Assembly: GCF_019693445.1 (NCBI RefSeq) | Contig: NZ_JAHRBL010000001.1 | Span: 124,001 to 188,000 of the forward strand | Origin: Deinococcus aquaedulcis | GTDB taxonomy: Bacteria > Deinococcota > Deinococci > Deinococcales > Deinococcaceae | DNA length: 64,000 nucleotides | Direction of reading: 5' to 3' | Shown: in pieces, positions 41,729-56,419 of the stretch | How the letters are laid out: each line of letters opens with the position of its first letter | Position numbering within the stretch: the stretch's first letter is position 1 | Notes under the pieces: model-generated | The model's database searches: none | What the model saw: only the letters and a program-made list of their open reading frames with translations | Told to the model about the DNA's origin: nothing | Program-made: the position numbers and the translations under genes

Positions 41729-42705
41729 TCGTCTGTCTCCCGGTCGTCGGGCAGCAGGCGCACCTGGGCGTCGTCCACGCTCAGGCGCAGGGTGTCGCCT
41801 TGCAGTTGCGCCGTTTCGCGTGGGCTGAGGGTCAGATTGAGCGGGCCCAGGGCGTGGGCCACCGTCACCTGCAGGCCGCCCTCGGTGCTGTGCTGGGCGG
41901 TGACCGGCCAGGACTCCCCCCTGCCCAGGTGCAGCGCACGTTCGGGGACGTGGCGCACCTGCCCGCCCCCCACGCGCAGCAGGTTGGGCTCGCCCAGGAA
42001 GGCCGCCACCCAGGCGCTGGCGGGCTGGGCAAACACCGTCTCGGTGGGGCCCTGCTGCACCAGCGCCCCGGCGCGCATCACCGCCACCTGTCCGGCCAGG
42101 GCGCGGGCCTCGCGCTGGTCGTGCGTGACCAGCAGCACCCCGGCGTCCAGGCGGGCAAACAGCGCGCGCAGCCCGGCGCGCAGGTCGGCGCGCAGCCGCT
42201 CGTCGAGGTTGGACATGGGCTCGTCCAGCAGCAGCAGCGGCGAGCGGGTGGCCAGCGCGCGGGCCAGTGCGGCCCGCTGCGCCTGCCCGCCCGAGAGTTG
42301 TGACGGGCGCCGCCCTTCCAGCCCGCCCAGGTCCACCAGGGCCAGGGCTTCGCGCGCCTGCGCCTGGGCGGCGGCGCGGGGCGTGCCGCGCACCCTCAGG
42401 CCGTAGGCCACGTTGTCCAGCACGCTCAGGTGCGGAAACAGCGCGTAATCCTGAAACACCAGCCCCACCCCGCGCGTTTCCGGGGGCTGGTGGGTGACCT
42501 CGCGCCCGCCCACCGCCACGGTGCCCGCGTCGGGGCGCTCCAGCCCGGCCACCAGCCGCAGCACCGTGCTTTTGCCGCAGCCCGACGGCCCCAGCAGCGC
42601 CACGGTTTCGCCGCGCGCCACATTCAGAGAGACGCCGCGCACAGCCTGAACGGGTCCGAAGGCTTTGTGCAGGCCATCCACGGCCAGCGCAGGTGCGACA
42701 CTCAT
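41725..42705 (-). CDS. thiQ: Thiamine ABC transporter ATP-binding protein (ThiQ-like)
   Basis: This 326-residue ABC ATPase has a Walker A GPSGCGKST, a Q-loop VFQDYALFPHLSVL, an LSGGQAQRAALARAL signature and a Walker B LLLLDEPMSNLD, then a C-terminal regulatory region about 100 residues long. By sequence alone it could be any spermidine/iron/thiamine-type ATPase; the neighbours and riboswitch point to thiamine. I start at ATG 42705; an in-frame ATG 12 bases upstream is possible. Confidence 0.85.
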   Translation of the reverse strand: MSVAPALAVDGLHKAFGPVQAVRGVSLNVARGETVALLGPSGCGKSTVLRLVAGLERPDAGTVAVGGREVTHQPPETRGVGLVFQDYALFPHLSVLDNVAYGLRVRGTPRAAAQAQAREALALVDLGGLEGRRPSQLSGGQAQRAALARALATRSPLLLLDEPMSNLDERLRADLRAGLRALFARLDAGVLLVTHDQREARALAGQVAVMRAGALVQQGPTETVFAQPASAWVAAFLGEPNLLRVGGGQVRHVPERALHLGRGESWPVTAQHSTEGGLQVTVAHALGPLNLTLSPRETAQLQGDTLRLSVDDAQVRLLPDDRETDE

Positions 42706-42718
42706 CCCCCCCAGCATC

Positions 42719-44260
<1,542 letters not shown>

Positions 44261-44621
44261 GGGGTTGCGTTTCTGTTTCGTAAGCCCCACCCCCCAGCCC
44301 CCTACCCCAGACTCGCAGAGCTGCGCAGCAGAGGGGCAGGGGGAGCAGACGTTGGCACTGGGCAAGAGTTTTTACTGGTGTGGGCTGGTTCGCTCCATCC
44401 GTTGACGTGTCCGGCTTCGACGCCATCCTCCGCGTTCGCGCAATGGCCCGCGCGCTTCGCGCACGACGGCCTCGTCTGGACCTGGGCGGTACGGGGGTAA
44501 GACGGCGTGGTGCGGCCCAGTAAGTTCTACTTTGAAGAGCTAAAGGTCAGCGTGGGGTGGCCTGTTGGACTCATTCCCTGTTTTTCCCGCGCCCCGCTGC
44601 CCGCCACCTGCCTCCCTTTCC
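44261..44621. other. 360-bp spacer inside the thi locus
   Basis: This spacer separates thiB from thiP, unusually long for an operon. It contains a copy of the 11-mer GACTCGCAGAG (44310-44320) and GC-rich dyads. It may be an inserted repeat or hold an internal promoter; no gene is supported. Confidence 0.5.
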
Positions 44622-45650
44622 TCACCTCGCGCGCAGCACCTGTGTTACCCAGGCGTCCACGAGGCGCTGGGGGTTGGCGCTGACGGCGGGCTTGATGGGG
44701 TTCAGGGGTGGCTGCTGGGCGAACTTGAACACCGGATTCAGGGGCGTGGCCTTGGCGGCCGGGTAAATCCACATGCGCGTGGGAATATCGGCCTGCACTG
44801 GGGCGCTCAGCATGAAGTCCACGAATTTGCGGGCCAGGGCGGGCTGTTTGGTGCCCTTCAGGATGCCCACGCCTTCCAGCTGGGTGTACACGCTGCCCGG
44901 CAGGAACAGGTTGCCCGTGGGGCTCTGGGCGGGCAGGTTCTGGGGATTGAAGCCGTCGGCGTAAAAGACCTCGGCGGCGGGGCTGCTGGCGTAGGACAGC
45001 ACGATGGGGTATTTGCCGCCGTTTTTCGTGAAGTCCTTGTAATAGGCGTCGCTCCAGCCGCGCGTGACCTTCATGCCGCCGGCCCGCGCCGCGCGCCACC
45101 ACGCCCACGCGCCAGCCTCGCCGTAGTGGTTCACGGTGGCCAGCAAAAAGGCCAGACCGGGGCTGCTGGTCGCCGGGCTCTGCACCACGGTCAGCTTGGC
45201 GTAGGTGGGCGTCTTCAGATCATCCAGACTTTTGGGCAGCGCCAGACCCGCCTTTTCAAACCACGCGCGGTCGTAGTTCAGGGCCACAAAGCCATAATCC
45301 ACGGTGTTCAGCAGGCCGGCGTCGTCCAGGCGGTATTCGGCGGGCACGCGGCCCTGGGCCGGGGATTTGTAGGGGTCCAGAATGCCGGCCTGCCGGGCGC
45401 GGGGCAGCAGGCTGTTGTCCAGGCCGTACACCACGTCGGCAACCGGCGCGCGCCGGGTCAGGATCAGGCGGTTCAGGAGTTCGCCGGCGTCGCCGCCCTT
45501 CACGAAGCGCACCTTGACCTTGTTGGCGCTCTCGAAGGCGGCAATGAGCTTTTTGTCCACGTCAAAGGAGTCGTGGGTGATCACGGTCAGGGTGGTCTGG
45601 GCCTGGGCGGCCCCGGCCAGCAGCAGGCCCAGCAGCAGTGTTGTGCGCAT
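44622..45650 (-). CDS. thiB: Thiamine ABC transporter substrate-binding protein
   Basis: This 342-residue periplasmic binding protein has a signal peptide ending AAQAQ (residues 1-18), [20 protein letters not shown] at the mature N-terminus and the [15 protein letters not shown] region typical of thiamine/TPP-binding ThiB. It captures thiamine (or its phosphates) for ThiPQ. The start is ATG 45650 with an AGGGGA box upstream, directly behind a TPP riboswitch. Confidence 0.9.
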   Translation of the reverse strand: MRTTLLLGLLLAGAAQAQTTLTVITHDSFDVDKKLIAAFESANKVKVRFVKGGDAGELLNRLILTRRAPVADVVYGLDNSLLPRARQAGILDPYKSPAQGRVPAEYRLDDAGLLNTVDYGFVALNYDRAWFEKAGLALPKSLDDLKTPTYAKLTVVQSPATSSPGLAFLLATVNHYGEAGAWAWWRAARAGGMKVTRGWSDAYYKDFTKNGGKYPIVLSYASSPAAEVFYADGFNPQNLPAQSPTGNLFLPGSVYTQLEGVGILKGTKQPALARKFVDFMLSAPVQADIPTRMWIYPAAKATPLNPVFKFAQQPPLNPIKPAVSANPQRLVDAWVTQVLRAR

Positions 45651-45712
45651 AAAAAAGTCCCCTCGCGTCACGAGGGGAAGCGGGGGCCGCCGCCAGAGAA
45701 GCGGGGCCGGTC

Positions 45713-45795
45713 ACGCTCCCTCCGCCGGAATGACCCGGATCAGGTTCCTGGGGTAAGTCTCAGCCGCCCAGCTTCTGGGTAGGCACCCCCGGTGA
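45713..45795 (-). ncRNA. TPP riboswitch (THI element)
   Basis: On the minus strand the leader of thiB carries the conserved thi-box parts in order: CACCGGGGGTGCC, GGCTGAGAC, ACCC, then GAACCTGATCCGGGTCAT and TCCGGCGGAGGGA. These are the P1-P5 core of the TPP-sensing riboswitch, which lowers expression when TPP binds. A TATCTT -10 candidate lies just upstream at 45806-45811. It should repress import and pyrophosphorylation together. Confidence 0.95.
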
Positions 45796-45828
45796 CGCAC
45801 CCGCGAAGATAGCGCATGGGTGGTGGGC

Positions 45829-46293
45829 TCAGGCTTCGCCGTCCTCGGGGGGCGTGCGGGGATACCGGGACACGGTCAGGCCCAGGCCCAGCTGCCCGGC
45901 CAGCCGAATCAGGATGGGCGGAAAACGGTCGCCCTGATGCGCAATTTCGCGTCCCCATTCATTCAGGGTGCCCACACGGTCCTCAATGCCAAAGTCCAGT
46001 TCCGCATAGGTGTGGTCCCACTCCGGGTCTGTGGCGGTCAGCAGCTCATTCAGTGTGAGCAGGCTGGCGTGGTGCGTCTGCAGGAAGGCGATCACGTCTT
46101 CAATCTGTTGTTCGGGCTGGCAGAAGTCGGCTGGACTGGCAGCGAGCAGCAAACCAGAGTCACGCGTGATGCGGGAGCCGGAGGGAGACGGCTCGGGTTC
46201 CCCCTCGCGCCAAACGTGATGTGGGGTGAGGTTTGTGCCGGCCAGAAACGCGGCCACATCAAAGTGCCCCCAGACGCGCAGAATGCAGCTCAT
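45829..46293 (-). CDS. DUF4279-like small protein
   Basis: This 154-residue, probably cytosolic protein resembles DUF4279 members, which start with a strand like MSCILRVWGHFDVAAFLAGT and contain PHHVWREGEPEPS. Their function is unknown. ATG 46293 is favoured by a TACCCT box ending 6 nt upstream (46300-46305), another leaderless layout. It is divergent from the Nudix gene. Confidence 0.65.
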   Translation of the reverse strand: MSCILRVWGHFDVAAFLAGTNLTPHHVWREGEPEPSPSGSRITRDSGLLLAASPADFCQPEQQIEDVIAFLQTHHASLLTLNELLTATDPEWDHTYAELDFGIEDRVGTLNEWGREIAHQGDRFPPILIRLAGQLGLGLTVSRYPRTPPEDGEA

Positions 46294-46342
46294 GGCTCCA
46301 GGGTAGAGGGGAAAACCCTGCCAGGCATGCCAACCTGAGCGC

Positions 46343-46792
46343 ATGACGTTTCATCTGGTGTCCTGGCTGGTGGTGCAAGACGGACAGGGGCGCGTGCTGC
46401 TGGGGCGCCGCGCGGGGTCGTCCTATGCGAGTGGGCTGTGGGGCCTGCCCGGCGGGCGTGTGGAAACCGGCGAGAGCTTAGCCCAGGCCGCCGTGCGCGA
46501 AACCTGGGAAGAGGTGGGCCTGAGCGTGGACCCCGCCGCCCTGACCTGTCTGGGCGCCTGCCGCTATGACCTGGAGGGCACAGCGGGCCTGGACGTGTTC
46601 TTCCTGGCCCGCGTGTGGCAAGGCGAGCCCCAGCCGCTCGAAAAAACCTCGGCGGTGGGCTGGTTTGCCCTGGAGGCCTTGCCGCCTGATGTGCTGCCCT
46701 GGCTGCCCGGCATTCTGGAGGCGCATCTGCTGGGCGGCCAGCACCTGACTGAGCTGATTGACGGCTGGGACGGCCTGCGCACCCTTCTCTAA
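46343..46792 (+). CDS. Nudix hydrolase
   Basis: This 149-residue protein has a full Nudix box ([20 protein letters not shown] followed by EVGL, residues about 38-61). The preceding SGLWGLPGG is the usual strand. The substrate is unknown. It is the second Nudix enzyme in the window and differs from the one beside prfA in length and flanking sequence. Confidence 0.87.
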   Translation: MTFHLVSWLVVQDGQGRVLLGRRAGSSYASGLWGLPGGRVETGESLAQAAVRETWEEVGLSVDPAALTCLGACRYDLEGTAGLDVFFLARVWQGEPQPLEKTSAVGWFALEALPPDVLPWLPGILEAHLLGGQHLTELIDGWDGLRTLL

Positions 46793-46823
46793 TCTTTTCC
46801 CACGGCCCACACCCCACTACCTC

Positions 46824-48998
<2,175 letters not shown>

Positions 48999-49051
48999 TG
49001 CGGTGGCCCGCGCACTGGCCGGCTGGTGGAGCGCCAGGATCGCGGCGCTGC

Positions 49052-49432
49052 TCAGAAGGTCACCAGCCCTTGCAGGGTCTGCAGGGCTGAGGGGCCAATC
49101 CCCTTGACCCGGTCCAGATCCGCCAGCGAGCGGTAGGGCCGTCCGGCCACGATGCGCGCGGCCACGGCGGGGCCCACCCTGGGCAGGGCTTCGAGCTGCT
49201 CGGTGGTGGCGGTGTTCAGGTTCAGGCGCCCCGAAATCAGGGGCTGCACGCTGGCGGTGGCCGGGTAGGTGGGTGGCTCACGGCTGGGCGCGGTGGCTGC
49301 TGGGGCGGGCAGCGCCACGCGCGTGACCTGCGGGGCCTGCGCGCGGGGCCAGATCACTGGGCCCAGGCTCAGGCCAGCAGTCAGCAGCACGCCGCCGACC
49401 AGCAGCGCGCTCCAGGGTGGGGAACTCGGCAT
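49052..49432 (-). CDS. comEA: ComEA-type helix-hairpin-helix DNA-binding protein
   Basis: This 126-residue protein has an N-terminal membrane anchor ([19 protein letters not shown]), a Pro/Ala linker and a C-terminal pair of helix-hairpin-helix motifs ([20 protein letters not shown] and [18 protein letters not shown]). ComEA binds incoming double-stranded DNA and passes it to ComEC. The start ATG 49432 follows a TAGCCT box by 7 nt (49440-49445). Confidence 0.9.
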   Translation of the reverse strand: MPSSPPWSALLVGGVLLTAGLSLGPVIWPRAQAPQVTRVALPAPAATAPSREPPTYPATASVQPLISGRLNLNTATTEQLEALPRVGPAVAARIVAGRPYRSLADLDRVKGIGPSALQTLQGLVTF

Positions 49433-49509
49433 GCGCCCCAGGCTAGAGGCTGCCCGGTGCGGGCGCTGCCGCACATGCGCGCCCCTTTTCGGCTCTTGCT
49501 AGAGCGTGC

Positions 49510-49515
49510 TACACT
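49510..49515 (+). promoter_or_regulatory. -10 box of the rpmH operon
   Basis: TACACT lies 94 nt before the rpmH ATG; no strong -35 match is present at the expected distance. The leader carries an AGAAGGAGA ribosome-binding site. Confidence 0.5.
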
Positions 49516-49609
49516 TCCAGAGTTTGCCTCCCCAGGGAGGCGCTTCTCGCGTGACGCGGGGCCGGCAAGAGCAGTGTGGCCCACTCCGCGAGCAGAAGGA
49601 GAAAGCACC

Positions 49610-49753
<144 letters not shown>

Positions 49754-49829
49754 GCCCCCTTCACCGGGAGCGCCCGCCATTTCCCAGTCCACCCCCCCCA
49801 GCGCCACGCAGGCACGGCCCCGCCGTCCG

Positions 49830-50279
49830 GTGGCGCTGGATTCGCTTCGGGGCGACCGGGAATTTCGCAAGGTGCGTGCCCACGGCGCCGTGGTGCGCGA
49901 CCCGCTGTTTACCCTGCGCGTGGCCGAGTACCGCCCCCGCCACGGGGAAGCGTGGCAGCCGCGCGCCATCGTGGGCATCGTGGTGCCCAAAAAGACCTTG
50001 AAGCGCGCCGTGGACCGCAACCGCGCCCGGCGCCGCGTGCGCGAGGCGCTGCGCACCCTGCCCGGCGGCCTGCCCGCCTGCCGCGCCATTCTGATGCCCA
50101 ACCCGGCGGTGTTGCGCGCGCCGTTTGAGCAGTTGCAGGCCGCGCTGCACCGGGCGCTGAGCAAAGCGCCGGGGCGGCGGGCGCGCGGGGGGAACCCGGG
50201 TGCGCCGGCCCGCGTACCGGCAGACGTGCCTTCTGTGTCCCCCCAGGCCGACCCCCAGACGGGCGGTGAGCCCCGGTGA
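49830..50279 (+). CDS. rnpA: Ribonuclease P protein component
   Basis: This 149-residue basic protein assists the RNase P RNA in 5' tRNA maturation. The core is [38 protein letters not shown] and the conserved RNxxxRRRVRE motif. A Pro/Ala-rich C-terminal tail of about 40 residues is longer than in most bacteria. The start is assigned at GTG 49830, although an in-frame ATT at 49779 with a GGGAG box upstream could add 17 residues. It overlaps yidD by 4 bp (GTGA). Confidence 0.93.
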   Translation: MALDSLRGDREFRKVRAHGAVVRDPLFTLRVAEYRPRHGEAWQPRAIVGIVVPKKTLKRAVDRNRARRRVREALRTLPGGLPACRAILMPNPAVLRAPFEQLQAALHRALSKAPGRRARGGNPGAPARVPADVPSVSPQADPQTGGEPR

Positions 50280-50526
50280 GCGGTCTGCGTGACCTGCTGG
50301 TCCGGGGCGTGCGCTTTTACCAGCGCCGCCTCTCGCCGCGCAAGCCGGCGCCCACCTGCCGCTTTAGCCCCACCTGCTCGGAATACGCCGCGCAGGCCCT
50401 GCAGCGCCACGGCTCGCTGCGCGGCGGCTGGCTGGCGGCGTGGCGCATCCTGCGCTGTAACCCCTTCGTGCCGGGCGGGTTTGACCCGGTGCCCGACCAT
50501 TTCCCCAAGAGGCCCCCCCACACCCC

Positions 50527-50530
<4 letters not shown>
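50276..50530 (+). CDS. yidD: Membrane protein insertion efficiency factor YidD
   Basis: This 84-residue protein has the family core [20 protein letters not shown] and [13 protein letters not shown], with conserved Cys residues and the RCNPF motif. It is an amphipathic peripheral membrane protein that supports YidC-dependent insertion. Start GTG 50276 overlaps rnpA; its stop overlaps yidC (ATGA). Confidence 0.94.
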
Positions 50531-52200
<1,670 letters not shown>

Positions 52201-52214
52201 AGAGCGTGAACAGC

Positions 52215-52243
52215 AGCGCCCCACCGTTTGCCGGTGGGGCGCT
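52215..52243 (+). terminator. Terminator of the rpmH-yidC operon
   Basis: A perfect 11-bp stem AGCGCCCCACC / GGTGGGGCGCT with a 7-nt loop lies 15 nt after the yidC stop, followed by TTGCTGTGGTTG. Confidence 0.8.
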
Positions 52244-52422
52244 TTGCTGTGGTTGTGCTCCGGCCTCTCGCCCAACGCTGAAGCCGCACGTTCTGCCCTG
52301 CATGTTTCCCGCGCTGGGCGCCCTTCCGATTCAACGCTGGCAGAGGCGCCGCTGCGCCTGCTCTGCGCGCCGCTCCAGTCGAACATAGGCCGTCACGGCG
52401 GCAGCCCGGTTCGGCAACCGTC

Positions 52423-53637
52423 TTACACGCCCAGAGCCTGCCGGGCCGCCGTATAACCGGGTCGCAGGCGCAGGGCCTCCCGGAAGGCGGCCTGGGCCTG
52501 GGTCGTGCGCCCCAGCCCCATCAGGGCGCGGCCCCGCCAGTAATGGGCTTCCTCGTGGGTGGGCACCGAGCGCAGCACGGCGGCCGTCAGGCGCAGCACC
52601 TTGTCGTACTGGCCGGTGCGCACGTACGCCTCAAAGGGGCCAAACGAGTACCACAGCGCGCGCCAGGGCAGCCCGCCCTGCACCCAGCCCGGCCGGGTGG
52701 GGTCCAGGGTCCGGTTCGGCCGGGCGGCCAGCGCCTGATCGAAGGCCCGCGCCGCGCCACTGGCGTCGCCCACGTCCAGCTTGGCCTGCCCCAGATTCAG
52801 AAAAGCCACCGCGTCCCCCCGGCGGTCCGCCTCGGCCTGGGCCACGCGCAGGGTTTCCGTTTTGGTGGCCAGAGGGTCGGCGTGGGCGCCCAGCCCTTCA
52901 CGCAGGGCCGCCGCTTTTTCGGGCGGCACGACCACCAGATAGGTGCGGCCAAACGAGCGCCACAGGTCGTCGAACTTGACGTAGTTCATCTTCAACGGCC
53001 CCAGGTAGGAGTCCAGCGCGCTGAACTGCCCACGCGCGTCGTCGTAGCCGGTGAGCAGGCGGTAATGGCCCATGCCGCCCGAATCCGGCGTGACAAACCA
53101 CGTTTCCACAATCACCGGCAACCCGGCCGCCAGCAGCCGGCGCAGCAGCGTGCGGTCCCCGCCCCGGGCCAGATGCACGGTCATGCCCTGCGCGCGTGCA
53201 TAGGCGGCCAGTTCGTCCGGCGACACGTTCACGTCGGCCTTGCCCGGTTTCAGCACTGGCGCGATGTCGTACTGGGTGCGCGTGCTGCCCCAGCGGCTGA
53301 GCGCCATGCCCACCGTGACCGGGCCGCAGTTGTTCAGCCGCTGGTATTCATGCCGGATGCCAGGAATGCTGGCGCGTGCGGGCAGCGGTGGCGCGGCCGG
53401 GGGCGCGGGCCTGGGCTCCGGCACCGGGGCGGGCGCCGGCTCGGGCATGGGATCAGGCGCGGGGGGCTCGGCAGGTTGGGCCACCGGGGAAGGCGGCGCT
53501 GGGGCCGTGGGCACCGCCGCCTGGGACCGGGGGTCCGGCAGAACCTTGTCGCCCTGCAGGCGGCCCACCCCGAACGCCGCTGCCCCCACCAGCAGGCCAG
53601 CCGTTAGCAGCAGGGCAAACAGACGCATCCTCTGCAT
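52423..53637 (-). CDS. C39-family peptidase with C-terminal TPR repeats
   Basis: This 404-residue protein has a membrane anchor or signal (FALLLTAGLLVGAAAFGVG), a Pro/Ala/Glu-rich linker (about 45-90), a papain-like C39 peptidase domain with Cys104 (LNNCGPVTV), His191 (GMGHYRLLTGYDD) and Asp209 (FSALDSYLGP), and then TPR repeats from about 270. C39 domains usually cleave double-Gly leaders inside exporters; here the domain is a stand-alone secreted form. The TPR part could hold its substrate or partner. No bacteriocin or ABC exporter is nearby. Confidence 0.8.
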   Translation of the reverse strand: MQRMRLFALLLTAGLLVGAAAFGVGRLQGDKVLPDPRSQAAVPTAPAPPSPVAQPAEPPAPDPMPEPAPAPVPEPRPAPPAAPPLPARASIPGIRHEYQRLNNCGPVTVGMALSRWGSTRTQYDIAPVLKPGKADVNVSPDELAAYARAQGMTVHLARGGDRTLLRRLLAAGLPVIVETWFVTPDSGGMGHYRLLTGYDDARGQFSALDSYLGPLKMNYVKFDDLWRSFGRTYLVVVPPEKAAALREGLGAHADPLATKTETLRVAQAEADRRGDAVAFLNLGQAKLDVGDASGAARAFDQALAARPNRTLDPTRPGWVQGGLPWRALWYSFGPFEAYVRTGQYDKVLRLTAAVLRSVPTHEEAHYWRGRALMGLGRTTQAQAAFREALRLRPGYTAARQALGV

Positions 53638-53766
53638 CGTCCCTGCCCTTCATGATGCCGCCCTGAGGCTGAAAAGTGCCTTGGATCGCGGTGACGGATG
53701 AACGGAGGACAGGGGACGCCGACAAGCCCAAAGGGCCAACAGTTCCCCCTTCTGGCTCAACAAAAA

Positions 53767-53794
53767 GGGCGAGCCGACCGTACGTCGCTCGCCC
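53767..53794 (-). terminator. Terminator of the E1 operon
   Basis: An 8-bp stem GGGCGAGC / GCTCGCCC with a 12-nt loop is followed on the minus strand by CTTTTTGTTG. Confidence 0.75.
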
Positions 53795-53849
53795 CAGAAG
53801 ATCACTGAGCTATGGGCTGTTCCTCTACTCCACAACCCACTTCCCGCTC

Positions 53850-54847
<998 letters not shown>

Positions 54848-54851
<4 letters not shown>

Positions 54852-55987
54852 TGCTGCTCCTCCGCGAGGATCTGCTCGCGCTGCTTTTTCAGCTGCGGGG
54901 TGGGTTCGGCAAACACATGGTCCAGAATCTCGGCGGGTGTGGGGTCCGGGTAGCTATCGGCCTCCTGCAGCGCGGCCTCGAATTCGGCGGCGACCTCGGC
55001 CAGCAGCTCGGCTTCGCTGGCCTCGGTCATCAGGCCCTCGGCAAGCAGGTGGGTGCGCAGGCGCAGCACCGGGTCCTTGGCGTCCCAGCCCTCCAGTTCA
55101 GCCTCGCTGCGGTAGCGGCTGGGGTCGTCGGCCACCGTGTGCGGCTTGACGCGGTAGGTCACCGTTTCGATCAGGGTGGGGCCTTCGCCGTTGCGGGCGC
55201 GCTCCACGGCCTGGGCGGTGACATGGTAGGTGGCCAGGGCGTCGTTGCCGTCCACCCGCACGCCGGGAATCCCGTAGCCCTCGGCGCGGCGCGAGAGGTC
55301 CGTGGCGCGGGTCTGGGTGCGCGTGGGCACCGAGATGGCCCAGCCGTTGTTCTGCAGAATGAACACGCACGGGGCGTTCAGGGCGCCGGCAAAGTTCAGC
55401 GCCTCGTGAAAGTCGCCCTCGCTGCTGCCGCCGTCGCCGATAAAGGCCATCGCCACGTTCCGGGTGCCCTTGCGGCGCTCGGCCAGGGCCGCGCCCACCG
55501 CCTGCGGGTACTGGGTGGCAATGGGGATGTAAAAGGGGAGCACCTTCAGGTCGGCGGGCATGTGCCAGCCGTGCGGGCTGGTGCGCCAGTAGGCCAGCGT
55601 GCGCGCAATGGGCAGGCCCAGAGTCAGGGCCGCGCCGGTGTCGCGGTAGGTGGGAAACAGCCAGTCGTCCTTGGTGAGGGCGGCGGCGGTGCCCACCTGG
55701 CTGGCTTCCATGCCACCAAACGGCGGAAACACGCCCAGGCGGCCCTGGCGGTACAGCACCCAGCCGCGTTCATCAAAGTGCCGGGCGCGGCGCATCTGGC
55801 GGTACAGCTCCAGGCGCATTTCGGGGGCGGGCAGCAGGTCAGGGCGGACCACGCGGCCGTCCGGCGCCACGATCTGCACCATGTGGGTGTCGTGCTGCGC
55901 GGCGTCGTAGGCGGCTTGCGCGGCCTGATAGCCGGGGGCGGTGTCGCTGGCTTCCGGCTGGGCGGGGGCAGATTTGGGTGAGGTCAT
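54848..55987 (-). CDS. Branched-chain 2-oxoacid dehydrogenase E1 component, alpha subunit
   Basis: This 379-residue subunit carries the TPP-binding motif [18 protein letters not shown] with NN about 26 residues later (ILQNNGWA). It also has [20 protein letters not shown] and the C-terminal phosphorylation-loop region [17 protein letters not shown]. The N-terminal 60 residues are disordered-looking and rich in Ala and Gln. The 5' leader is long (about 210 nt) and contains a candidate operator and promoter. Confidence 0.9.
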
Positions 55988-56199
55988 GCAGGGCTCCTGG
56001 GGGGTGGGAATGAACCGGCAGCAGATCAGCGGAAAAGGCAGCCTGAACGCGGCGGGCCCCGCGCACAGCCTGCCCGTGGAACGCCGTCAGGGCGCGCGGC
56101 GCTGGTTGAGCAGTCGGCGCGTGCCAGGAAGAGGACAGGGCAGGCGGTCAGGCATAGGCTTGGGCTGCGGGCAGGCGCCCCGCAAGATGGATGCCTCCC

Positions 56200-56240
56200 A
56201 GCGTAGCAGCCGGGAGGCACAGGAACCAAACGCTCGTTTG
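56200..56240 (-). promoter_or_regulatory. Candidate promoter and TetR-type operator of the E1 operon
   Basis: On the minus strand TTGGTT (56224-56229), an 18-nt spacer and TACGCT (56200-56205) form a possible promoter. The -35 box is overlapped by the palindrome CAAACGAGCGTTTG (56227-56240). That fits CNAACGNNCGTTNG, which I recall as the site of the Thermus PaaR TetR-family repressor of phenylacetate catabolism. The remaining sequence to 56419 holds a second dyad (TGCCTCCC / GGGAGGCA, 56192-56219) and no gene. Confidence 0.45.
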
Positions 56241-56419
56241 TTGAAGAGGGACAGCAGGGAGAAGGCCGACACGGCACGGAGCCCCAAGGGGACGAACAGC
56301 TGATGGCAGATGCGCTTGCCTGAACGCCCTCTCTGCGAGTCCGGGGAGTGGAGAAGATGCCGGCATACGCCGCTCTTCAGCTCTTTCCTACACCCCACAT
56401 CCCACGGCCCACATCCTTC

